Positions 47,357 through 54,746 of a DNA stretch of 54,775 bases are shown here, in pieces. The stretch spans positions 1-54,775 of the forward strand of contig CAYUVA010000031.1 in the NCBI GenBank assembly GCA_964448115.1, in the 5' to 3' direction. The translations under genes and the position numbers were made by a program. This DNA comes from CAYUVA01 sp964448115 [NCBI: uncultured bacterium] (GTDB lineage Bacteria > CAYUVA01). The stretch's first letter is position 1. Each line of letters opens with the position of its first letter. The notes under the pieces are model-generated. The model did not search any database, had not been told where the DNA came from, and worked only from the letters and a program-made list of their open reading frames with translations.

Positions 47357-48034
47357 ATGTTCTGGAAGAAAAAGAAGATAAACACCACGCCTGGCGAGGA
47401 GTTCGAGCTTCAGCGTGAAAGGATGGTCATCGAACAGCTCCAGCGCCGTGGAATCAAGGATGAACGGGTGCTTCAAGCCTTCAGGGAGCTTCCTCGCCAC
47501 GAGTTCGTACTCGACGAGGACCGAGCCCGATCTTACGATGATCACCCGTTGAGCATCGGCTACGGACAGACCATCTCGCAGCCATATATCGTCTCCCTGA
47601 TGACCGAAAGTCTCGAGCTTAAAGGGGATGAGAAGGTGCTCGAGATAGGCACTGGTTCTGGATACCAGTTGGCTATTCTTGCCCGGTTGGCTAAGGCGGT
47701 CTATTCGGTGGAGATAGTTGAGCCTTTGCTTGAACGCGCTAAAGAGGTCCTTACCCGGCTTGGCTTCGATAATGTTAAGCTCAAAGCCGGCGATGGCTGG
47801 CTCGGCTGGGAGGAGCATTCGCCTTTTGATGCGATCATCTTCACCGCAGCGGCGCCTAAGCCACCGATTCATCTCGCCGGGCAGCTTAAGGAGGGCGGTA
47901 GAATGGTGGCGCCGGTTGGAAGACAACGATTCCACCAGGACTTGATGTTATACAGGAAGGTCGATGATCGTTTGATCGAAAAATACTTAACCGGCGTGGT
48001 TTTCGTGCCCATTACAGGTAAAAATATCGATTAA
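47357..48034 (+). CDS. pcm: Protein-L-isoaspartate O-methyltransferase
   Basis: The 225-residue product begins with a basic tip and then follows the PCMT plan: ERMVIEQLQRRGIKDERVL, YDDHPLSIGYGQTISQPYIV (the substrate-binding signature), the SAM-binding VLEIGTGSGYQ at about residues 95-105, and a C-terminal VVFVPITG. It transfers a methyl group from SAM to isoaspartyl residues and starts repair of aged proteins. The start at 47357 has no strong ribosome site. It lies 68 bases after thiE and 60 bases before the mraZ promoter on the same strand. Confidence 0.93.
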   Translation: MFWKKKKINTTPGEEFELQRERMVIEQLQRRGIKDERVLQAFRELPRHEFVLDEDRARSYDDHPLSIGYGQTISQPYIVSLMTESLELKGDEKVLEIGTGSGYQLAILARLAKAVYSVEIVEPLLERAKEVLTRLGFDNVKLKAGDGWLGWEEHSPFDAIIFTAAAPKPPIHLAGQLKEGGRMVAPVGRQRFHQDLMLYRKVDDRLIEKYLTGVVFVPITGKNID

Positions 48035-48093
48035 CCGCTCATCAATTAACCCACTAGAAACAAGATAACAATTTAAAATAATCAAGTTTGCAC

Positions 48094-48122
48094 TTGACAT
48101 TGATTTTTTGTTAATTTATCAT
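48094..48122 (+). promoter_or_regulatory. Sigma-70 promoter of mraZ-ftsZ
   Basis: TTGACA (48094-48099), a 17-base spacer and TATCAT (48117-48122, five of six matches). The transcript would start near 48129, inside the direct repeats described next, leaving a leader of about 25 nt. Confidence 0.75.
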
Positions 48123-48152
48123 TACCATGAAATTACCATTAAATACCATAAA
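48121..48152 (+). promoter_or_regulatory. Three phased direct repeats, probable MraZ operator
   Basis: ATTACCATGAA, ATTACCATTAA and AATACCATAAA follow each other; the ACCAT cores begin at 48124, 48135 and 48145, a spacing of 11 and 10 bases. On the other strand this reads TGGTA at helical spacing. MraZ is known to repress its own operon by binding three or four short direct repeats of about 10-base period (TGGG-type in E. coli) near the promoter. The repeats here cover the start point and abut the mraZ ATG. Confidence 0.65.
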
Positions 48153-48566
48153 ATGAATACAGGATACTACGGCACATATCACTTCCAGATGGACGAGCAC
48201 AGGCGTATCTCGATCCCTGCCGACTTCAGGCGCCAGTTTTCTGAGCCTGGTAACAAGATCTACCTCCAGCTCATCGATAACTGCATCCGATGCTACACTC
48301 CCAAGGAATTACTTGAGATCTCCAGGTTGATAACTCAAGATCCCCCGTTCAGCGCTGAAGCGAGAGCCAAACGAAGGGGATGGGGTAGTACCCTGATGCC
48401 AAGAACCATTGATCCGCAGGGCAGAATCATGTTGACCGATGATCTCATCACCGAAGCTGCCATAGTGAAGGATATAGTCATAATCGGCACCTTGGATAGC
48501 TTCGAGATCTGGGCAAAGGAGGTCTATGAGAAGTCGAGATCAGAGAATCCGGATTTATGGATATAG
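48153..48566 (+). CDS. mraZ: MraZ transcriptional regulator
   Basis: The 137-residue product starts at the ATG at 48153; an upstream TTG would run through the promoter. It has the two AbrB-like halves of MraZ: GTYHFQMDEHRRISIPADFR near the N-terminus and TLMPRTIDPQGRIMLTDDLI in the second half, followed by VIIGTLDSFEIWAKEVYEK. MraZ forms a ring of many subunits and represses the division/cell-wall cluster by binding direct repeats next to its own promoter, as seen upstream here. No Shine-Dalgarno site is visible, consistent with the very short leader. ftsZ follows after 51 bases. Confidence 0.93.
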   Translation: MNTGYYGTYHFQMDEHRRISIPADFRRQFSEPGNKIYLQLIDNCIRCYTPKELLEISRLITQDPPFSAEARAKRRGWGSTLMPRTIDPQGRIMLTDDLITEAAIVKDIVIIGTLDSFEIWAKEVYEKSRSENPDLWI

Positions 48567-48617
48567 GATGATGAAAGAACTAACATTCTGTACATTTTTA
48601 ATACAGGGGGAATTAAA

Positions 48618-49724
48618 GTGATAAAGGCAGAGCCAAACTTCGGATGGGAAGCAAGGATCACCGTAGTCGGCATCGGTGGCTGTGGTAACAACACGATAAA
48701 TCAACTGGTCGATGCGGGAATTAAAGATGTTTGTTTCGTTGGCATGAATACCGATGCCAAGGTAATAAACAAGTGCAAGGCTGACTATCGACTTCACCTG
48801 GGAGATAATCCTCATGGATGTGGTGGAAGACCGTTTGTCGGCATGGAAGCTGCCAACTCCTGTCGCGATGAAATTGCGCAGCTTATAAGCGGTTCCAAGA
48901 TGGTATTCATTGCCGCCGGCATGGGTGGTGGCACCGGCACTGGCGGCGCGCCAGTGGTGGCACAGGTAGCCAGGGAGATGGGCATCCTGACCCTGGCTGT
49001 GGTTACCATGCCATTCTCCTTCGAGGGGAGCAGGAGAAATGAAAACGCAAAGTGGGGTTTGAAGGAGCTTTACAAGGCTGCCGATACTGTGGTCGTAATA
49101 CCTAACGATGCGCTTACCGAAAAATTCGGGAAAGACCTCACTTTGGTAAAGGGATTACGGCTCTCCGACGAGGTGCTTTTCAAGGGCGTGGTCGGGATCA
49201 CTGATATCATCCTAAAGTCTGATGAGATCAACCTCGATTTCAACGATGTGGAACGCGTCCTGCGACAGGATGGCTTAGCCCTGATGGGCATAGGATATGG
49301 CAAAGGCAAGGCAAAAATTTACGATGCGGTCAACGAGGCTATCTATTCTCCTTTGCTGGATGATCTCTCATTAGAGGGCGCTAAGGCTCTATTATTGCAC
49401 TTTGCCAGCGGAGTTGACCTGAATGCAGGACAGATCTCACACATCTCAACCCAGGCATCCAAGGTGCTTGCTCCCGATGCTGAGGTCTTCTTCGGGCTGA
49501 GAACCGACCCAGAGCTAAAGGACGATGTAAAGGTAACCATCATTGCCAAAGGGGTCAGCCGCATCCCAGGCACCAGGAAGGTCTGCACCAAGGTTTACAA
49601 GTCCCTTGCTGAGTTGCAGCCGATTGAGCAGCTTGAGAAGGAGATGAAAAGCGCTGACCTGAACGACTACAGCGTTCCCACCATCATGCGACAGCGATAC
49701 AAGCTGCAACTCATGGTCAGGTAG
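48618..49724 (+). CDS. ftsZ: Cell-division tubulin FtsZ (divergent)
   Basis: The 368-residue product starts at GTG with AGGGGG about seven bases upstream. The tubulin signature GGGTGTG is at residues 103-109 and the T7 loop NLDFNDV has the catalytic N205, D207 and D210. Nucleotide-contact segments IGGCGNNTIN and MNTDAKVIN are present, but the usual ...GAGANP stretch after the first third is replaced by HLGDNPHGCGGRP. The C-terminal linker is only about 20 residues. A recognisable C-terminal peptide, VPTIMRQ (353-359), which docks FtsA/SepF-like anchors, is followed by nine extra basic/hydrophobic residues. It follows mraZ directly; ftsA, mraW and mur genes are absent. Its end overlaps the convergent ArsA-type gene by eight bases. 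Confidence 0.93.
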   Translation: MIKAEPNFGWEARITVVGIGGCGNNTINQLVDAGIKDVCFVGMNTDAKVINKCKADYRLHLGDNPHGCGGRPFVGMEAANSCRDEIAQLISGSKMVFIAAGMGGGTGTGGAPVVAQVAREMGILTLAVVTMPFSFEGSRRNENAKWGLKELYKAADTVVVIPNDALTEKFGKDLTLVKGLRLSDEVLFKGVVGITDIILKSDEINLDFNDVERVLRQDGLALMGIGYGKGKAKIYDAVNEAIYSPLLDDLSLEGAKALLLHFASGVDLNAGQISHISTQASKVLAPDAEVFFGLRTDPELKDDVKVTIIAKGVSRIPGTRKVCTKVYKSLAELQPIEQLEKEMKSADLNDYSVPTIMRQRYKLQLMVR

Positions 49725-50877
49725 CTTGTTCACTATTCGATACAAGGTGTTCGCTGATGCGCCTAAGGTTAGTAAGGTCGCAGATATCGCGCTCAAAGAA
49801 CGGTATCTGAAGGATCTCGTCCTCCACCCTAAGCTCAACTTCAAGCTCTTTTATATACTTTCTCTCATAGGCAGCGAAGGCGTTGGTGGTCTGCAAGCCA
49901 CGGATCATCTCCATCACTAGCTTTTCCTCTTCGTCTAAAGCCTGCTTTTTCTTCAGCTCATTCAACCTGCGTATCAAGAGATGCAGTAGCCTGGGGTCTC
50001 CATATTGTCTTATGAAGTGCGGATGCACGCGATTCAGGATGAATGCACCGAATGGCATGGATAGCTCTATGAGGCGGTTATAAATGTAAAGCGAGTCCTT
50101 GATGGAAAGCTGGTTGGGCGCGGCGACTATATTGAAGATGCTGATATTAGGGTCGGAAAGGATCCCTTGCATATTTCTAGCCCTCTCGCGCAATCCGCCG
50201 AACGCCTCCTCTCCAAGGGCTATGAAGCTGCTGATCTCAGCGATGATGCTCAGTCCAATTGTCTTCTCCAGGATATCGAACAGCTTCACCGCCCCTTTGT
50301 GGATCATCTTTGCTCCGCTGCCGGCGATTAAATCGGCAGGCATCATGAGGATCTTGATGATATTTGCATCGAGAAGATCGACCAGGCGGGTCGGCGCCTC
50401 GAAGAAATCAAGAGCATATCGCGTGGGAGCGGTATCGACCACTATGATCTCGTAGTCGGTATTTCGGTATAGATCGAACAGTTTTCCCAGCGCAACATAC
50501 TCTTGGGTTCCAGCAAGTGAATCACTGATAATTCGATATATACGGTTATCCAAGATCTTCTCTGCCAGCTCCTTGCTGAGCAGTTTTTCGATAAGCTCAT
50601 CCGCTGCCCGCTTGGTATCCATCATCATGGCATGAAGCTCGCCCTTGTTAGGATAGTTATCGAAGATGGATAGATCGATCTTGAACTCCTTGTTTCCTAC
50701 ATCCTGCACGCCGAGAGAGTCGGCTAGCCTCCGGGCAGGGTCAACAGTTACCACCAGCACCTTGTGTCCTCTAAGCGCCAATCCCAAGCCAGTCGCCGCC
50801 GAGACAGTAGTCTTACCGACTCCACCGCTGCCAGCAAACATTATGATCCGCTTCTTTTCAAATACCTCAAGCATCAT
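49717..50877 (-). CDS. ArsA/GET3-family ATPase
   Basis: The 386-residue product has the deviant Walker A GSGGVGKTT at residues 16-24, the A-loop DPARRLADSLG, and the switch II VDTAPTRYALDF, all typical of ArsA/GET3 proteins. Only a single ATPase domain is present, as in GET3 and actinobacterial ArsA-like proteins; no arsenic cysteines or ars genes are visible. In this family ATP hydrolysis moves either metalloids or tail-anchored membrane proteins. An (AAAGACT)8 tract ends five bases before the ATG at 50877, with no ribosome site. An ATG one codon later is an alternative. The 3' end overlaps ftsZ convergently by eight bases. Confidence 0.88.
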   Translation of the reverse strand: MMLEVFEKKRIIMFAGSGGVGKTTVSAATGLGLALRGHKVLVVTVDPARRLADSLGVQDVGNKEFKIDLSIFDNYPNKGELHAMMMDTKRAADELIEKLLSKELAEKILDNRIYRIISDSLAGTQEYVALGKLFDLYRNTDYEIIVVDTAPTRYALDFFEAPTRLVDLLDANIIKILMMPADLIAGSGAKMIHKGAVKLFDILEKTIGLSIIAEISSFIALGEEAFGGLRERARNMQGILSDPNISIFNIVAAPNQLSIKDSLYIYNRLIELSMPFGAFILNRVHPHFIRQYGDPRLLHLLIRRLNELKKKQALDEEEKLVMEMIRGLQTTNAFAAYERKYIKELEVELRVEDEILQIPFFERDICDLTNLRRISEHLVSNSEQAT

Positions 50878-50881
50878 TAAT

Positions 50882-50937
50882 AGTCTTTAGTCTTTAGTCT
50901 TTAGTCTTTAGTCTTTAGTCTTTAGTCTCTAGTCTTT
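50882..50937. repeat. Heptanucleotide tandem repeat (AGTCTTT)8
   Basis: Eight head-to-tail copies of AGTCTTT; only the seventh has one substitution (AGTCTCT). The tract lies immediately upstream of the ArsA-type start codon. Single degenerate traces of the same word occur at 44662-44698 and 46241-46262. Confidence 0.95.
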
Positions 50938-50967
50938 AGTTTACTTCCTTAGAAAAATAAAACAATT

Positions 50968-51350
50968 TTACGCGTCATAATTTTCATGCCTCCCGAATAG
51001 GTCGGAATCGGTGCTGCTCTTTACATAAGATTTGTTTCGCCAACGGGCACCCCCATGTCATTCCCGCCCCGCATCAAGTGCTGGGTAAACTCCGGCGGGA
51101 ATCCAGTAATAACGGGAAGTGATAGAGTGATAGAGACATATTGAACCACAAAGGCACGAAGGCACGAAGGGGAAGTGATACCGTGATAAAGTGATAGAGG
51201 AAAGAAAGCCCCTCACCCCAGCCCTCTCCCAGCAGGAGGAAGCTAGGAGCCAAAGGGCTATCAGCAGGGAGAGGAACCTAGGGGGGGAAGGGGTCGGGGC
51301 ATGGGGCTTCTCCTCCTTCCTTTCTTCGCGTCTTTGCGGGGACAAGCTTC
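50968..51350. repeat. Dispersed repeat block (copy 4)
   Basis: This 611-base gap holds, after the heptads, the inverse of the copy-3 segment (50968-51056), a clear nested palindrome (51060-51102), GTGATAGAGTGATA and CACAAAGGCACGAAG words, the CCCAGCCCTCTCCCAGC module (about 51220) and TTCGCGTCTTTGCGG (about 51325). No gene was found in it. Confidence 0.8.
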
Positions 51351-51488
51351 GCGGGCATGACAATAAGGAGGATACTCTCTTCTTGTCATTCATGCATCCT
51401 GGATTTCAAACCGAGAATTTGGGATTTCTAAATTTTTACTATAAATGATAATATTTTGCCTTAACATTGAAGGAGTCTATTTAGGATC

Positions 51489-53279
51489 GTGGATCAACCT
51501 TTAGGCAATGGTAAGCTGGGGCTGGTCATTCTGGCAATAGCTCTGCTGCTGCCTATTATAGTCATGTTAACCGAGCCAGAGGTGAGCGGGCAGTTCGGAC
51601 TCCCCCTGGATGATGGATGGATTCACCTGGTCTTTGCTCGTAATCTAGCTAATGGCAATGGCTTCTGCTTCAATCCGGGGATGCCAATTAACGGCGCTAC
51701 CAGCTTCCTATGGCCAATCCTGGAGAGCGTCTTTTTCCATCTATCGCCGCTACCTTTGGTGTGGATAAAGCTATTCGGCATCATATTGCATTATCTCACT
51801 TTACTAACTATCTATCATCTGGTCAGGTTACTGGGTTCAAGCAGAGAAAAGGCGTTTACCAGCGTGCTTGTTTATGCATTCATGCCAGTGATTCTTTACA
51901 GCTCTATAGCCTGCATGGAGGTGAGCCTTTATGTGCTTCTGTCAACGCTTGGATTGTACATGTACCACCTTTATCGCATTCATAGAGGCTACTGGCTCTT
52001 GGTGGGGGCTACCTTTGTTTTTTACTTGGCTGGTTTAAGTCGTCCTGAGTGCTTCATGCTCTTTTTTATCATCCTAGCTGAGTTGTTTATTTTTATGGTT
52101 TTCGAGGCGAGGCGAGGATTACTCGCTTACCTTAAAGAGATCTCTCTCCCAGTCGCCATATTCATAAGCCTGGTCTGCCTATATTTGTATGTAAATTACA
52201 CCATCGGCGGGCAGATATTCCCCAACACCTTCCAGGCTAAGCTGCCAGTGAACGGAATGGTCTATGCCTTGCAGCAGGGTGATACTGGAGAGCTTCTGCG
52301 CTGCCTTACTATATATCCTTTTAAGTCCTGGCTCCTTTTCATCATCATGGTGTTATCCATCAGTAGTCATGCTGGATTGCTCTTTTTTATTCCTGGCATA
52401 ATAGCTATGCTGCGCCATCCCTTGAAGCGCATAGTACCCTTTTTATTCATCCTTTATCCGCTGGCTTATGGTGCCTTCACAGGTGCATTCTGGTTCTTTC
52501 ATTATGGCAGGTATATTCAAAACCTGATGCCATTATTAGCCATCCTCACCGTGGAGGGAATATATTTCTTGTTTCAAGCCGGGCTTGAATCTCGTCTCAT
52601 CCAGCGTCTTGTAGCTCGAATTGCCCTAGTTATCGGTATAGCAACCGCATTCGGAAGTGTAATAGTCGGTATATCAATCGTGAAAAGCTCTTATATCTAT
52701 ATGCGATTGAGCCTGCTAAAGCCGCTTATACAGCCGAAGTACTTTTTATTCTCAGGGTTGATACTGGCTGCGATAGCCATAATTTTTGCCTTAGTGATTA
52801 AAAACACCAAGCATACAAATCTATCGACAAATCGTAACCTGGTGATCGGTCTAGGGATCATAATATCATTATCCTTCACCATCCACTGCTCAAGGTACTA
52901 CCTCCAGGCAGTCAAGAATATCAATCAGATGCAGGTGCACCTCGGTAAATGGCTGGCAGAGAACACGGAAGATGACGCTCGGCTGGCGGTGAATGATATT
53001 GGCGCCATAGGATTCTTTTCCCACAGAACCGTGTATGACCTCATGTCATTGATCAACCCTGAGATGATGGAGTTTCGCTTATTGATGGGACGATTCAAGG
53101 GAGATCTGGAGTTTCTATACTATTGCAAGCCCGATTATGCGGTGCTTTTTCCCTCCTGGTTCCCCAACCTAGCCTTCAACGAGATCCTTTTTAAGCCCAT
53201 TTACCAAGTGCAGCTTGAGGATAATCTGATCTGCGGCGGAGATGTAATGGTGGTCTATCGCACGCGATGGAATGAATGA
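51489..53279 (+). CDS. GT-C-type membrane glycosyltransferase
   Basis: The 596-residue product starts at GTG; AAGGAG lies some 13 bases upstream. It has about eleven membrane helices. The first periplasmic loop contains LPLDDGWIHLVFARNLANG, the acidic motif expected at the active site of GT-C enzymes such as ArnT and PMT relatives, and GATSFLWPILES afterwards. The C-terminal region is a small soluble domain (LAENTEDDARLAVNDIGAIG ... YDLMSLINPEM), common in proteins of this type. It should act at the outer face of the inner membrane on a polyprenyl-phosphate sugar. It stands alone between the repeat block and a convergent barrel gene. Confidence 0.82.
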   Translation: MDQPLGNGKLGLVILAIALLLPIIVMLTEPEVSGQFGLPLDDGWIHLVFARNLANGNGFCFNPGMPINGATSFLWPILESVFFHLSPLPLVWIKLFGIILHYLTLLTIYHLVRLLGSSREKAFTSVLVYAFMPVILYSSIACMEVSLYVLLSTLGLYMYHLYRIHRGYWLLVGATFVFYLAGLSRPECFMLFFIILAELFIFMVFEARRGLLAYLKEISLPVAIFISLVCLYLYVNYTIGGQIFPNTFQAKLPVNGMVYALQQGDTGELLRCLTIYPFKSWLLFIIMVLSISSHAGLLFFIPGIIAMLRHPLKRIVPFLFILYPLAYGAFTGAFWFFHYGRYIQNLMPLLAILTVEGIYFLFQAGLESRLIQRLVARIALVIGIATAFGSVIVGISIVKSSYIYMRLSLLKPLIQPKYFLFSGLILAAIAIIFALVIKNTKHTNLSTNRNLVIGLGIIISLSFTIHCSRYYLQAVKNINQMQVHLGKWLAENTEDDARLAVNDIGAIGFFSHRTVYDLMSLINPEMMEFRLLMGRFKGDLEFLYYCKPDYAVLFPSWFPNLAFNEILFKPIYQVQLEDNLICGGDVMVVYRTRWNE

Positions 53280-53315
53280 TAGTTACTTGATTCATTTTCG
53301 ATCTCAGAGATATAA

Positions 53316-53879
53316 TTAGAACCTATACGAGATCCCTATGGACGGAGCAAGGCAGTTGGTCTGATTCTCCTTCTCACCGAAGCCTAATAGCACCATCCGG
53401 TATCCTAGAACGCCCCTTAGCGATAACCGCTCAGTGATAGCCCAGTCAAGGTCGAATGAGGCAGAAATATGTGCATTAGAACCATCCTGTGAATTTGCAT
53501 TATAGGGACGATCAACCTCAAAGCGCCAGAAGAAGACTCCACTGCCAAAAGATGCAAAGCTGATAAGGGAGGGCGTCAAGCGCTTTATCGGGTATCGAAC
53601 AAAAACCGACAGGATATATGAGCTGAACCTCTCTATCCTAACCTTGCGGCTGTACATCTCGAACCTGGGGTAGAGGATGAATCCCTTGCCGATTGGGAAT
53701 TCGGCATTGATGCCATAAGCGAGCCCCTTGAACTCCTTTGTGATTAACTTATCCTTGGCTCGCTCCCATGCGAGGTAACTAATATCCAAGCCGGCTCGAT
53801 CTATCTCCAGGCAGATAACCGGTGTGTTTAAAAGAAAAATCAGGGATGCAATAAACATTAGCTTCCGAGCTATGCTCAT
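53316..53879 (-). CDS. Small outer-membrane beta-barrel protein
   Basis: The 187-residue product has a signal peptide (KLMFIASLIFLLNTPVICL), then alternating strands (GLAYGINAEFPIGKGFILYP, LSVFVRYPI, SFGSGVFFWRFEV, SASFDLDWAITERLSLRG) and ends YRF, with the terminal Phe needed by the outer-membrane assembly machinery. It resembles eight-stranded barrels of the OmpX/OmpW size, but no family is recognised. It lies 33 bases from the DciA-like gene on the same strand, so may share its transcript. Confidence 0.7.
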   Translation of the reverse strand: MSIARKLMFIASLIFLLNTPVICLEIDRAGLDISYLAWERAKDKLITKEFKGLAYGINAEFPIGKGFILYPRFEMYSRKVRIERFSSYILSVFVRYPIKRLTPSLISFASFGSGVFFWRFEVDRPYNANSQDGSNAHISASFDLDWAITERLSLRGVLGYRMVLLGFGEKENQTNCLAPSIGISYRF

Positions 53880-53912
53880 AATGCAGCGATTATAGAATCT
53901 GGATCGCTTATG

Positions 53913-54461
53913 TCAATCCTGTTCAGCCTTTTTCTTTAAATATTGGGCAGCGATCAACGCTGATAAGATCTTTTTCAGCTCGGGATCGTAACCATCGGGA
54001 AACATTGAACTAATCTTTGCATGTTCCTCTTCGCTCAGTTCAGCTTCTGGTAATTGATCCTTGTAGGCTCCATTTACCTCGAATCTTTTGGGATCTACCC
54101 TGAAATGAATTCTTTCTATAGGCATGTCAGGATGGCGGGTATTGATATTGTTGAGGATCACCGACTTGGTCTCTCGTAGGTTCTTCTTGTCACGCTCGGA
54201 GGTTAATGAGATTACAAGCGTCTTACCCTTTATATTATATGGCTTCGATTGCCTTGAGAGAGTCTCACCCACTATATTATGCCAATCGAAACGGAGTTTA
54301 AGCAGCGCTTGGATGCGATCTGGCGCAAAGGGATATAGATCCTTAAGCAACGATGAGCCCAGACCACTTATGCTAAAAAGGTTAGGGACATTCTTTCTTT
54401 GAGAGGCATTCTCGATACCATCCGTATTCTTAGATGGACTTATATCTTTATCTTCAGTCAT
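53913..54461 (-). CDS. dciA: DUF721/DciA-type protein
   Basis: I choose the ATG at 54461 (GAGG six bases upstream) over a TTG four codons earlier. The 182-residue product has the DUF721 core at about residues 45-115: LLKLRFDWHNIVGETLSRQSKP, a hydrophobic strand TLVISLTSERD and LNNINTRHP. DciA proteins load or recruit the replicative helicase DnaB in bacteria lacking DnaC/DnaI and are often encoded close to dnaA, dnaN or recF. Its closeness to a parS site here fits. The N-terminal 40 residues and the C-terminal tail are low complexity. Confidence 0.75.
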   Translation of the reverse strand: MTEDKDISPSKNTDGIENASQRKNVPNLFSISGLGSSLLKDLYPFAPDRIQALLKLRFDWHNIVGETLSRQSKPYNIKGKTLVISLTSERDKKNLRETKSVILNNINTRHPDMPIERIHFRVDPKRFEVNGAYKDQLPEAELSEEEHAKISSMFPDGYDPELKKILSALIAAQYLKKKAEQD

Positions 54462-54473
54462 AGACAACCTCAA

Positions 54474-54730
54474 GGGTAATATAACATTTTATCTAAATTC
54501 CTTGAAGGTTTAACTATCCCAGATGAACTTTACCTAAATTTACAAAAACTCTAATTGTTTTAATATTTTCCCGTCACTGGGCTATTTAATAAAGATAATT
54601 GTCAAAATAGGGCTTATGAACCACCACTTCAAGCCAGTATTCATAGGGGTAAAATCTGGGGATCCATGTGCCACTGCCATTTTTAAAAGCTCGATCTTGC
54701 AAATAAAGGCTTTGTCAAAAAAAGAATTAA
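54474..54730. other. AT-rich intergenic region near a parS site
   Basis: About 260 AT-rich bases upstream of the DciA-like gene without a coding frame. I found no TTATCCACA-type DnaA boxes, so I do not call it oriC. The promoter of the DciA-like gene should lie here but is not distinct. Confidence 0.4.
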
Positions 54731-54746
54731 TGTTCCATGTGGAACA
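54731..54746. promoter_or_regulatory. parS centromere site
   Basis: TGTTCCATGTGGAACA differs at one base from the parS sequence TGTTCCACGTGGAACA used by ParB in many bacteria. Both half-sites are intact; only one of the central bases breaks the symmetry. parS sites cluster within a few tens of kb of the replication origin, and the adjacent DciA-like gene agrees with that. Confidence 0.8.

Noticed and set aside
50882-50937. CRISPR array
   Set aside because: The units are seven bases with no spacers; it is a simple tandem repeat.
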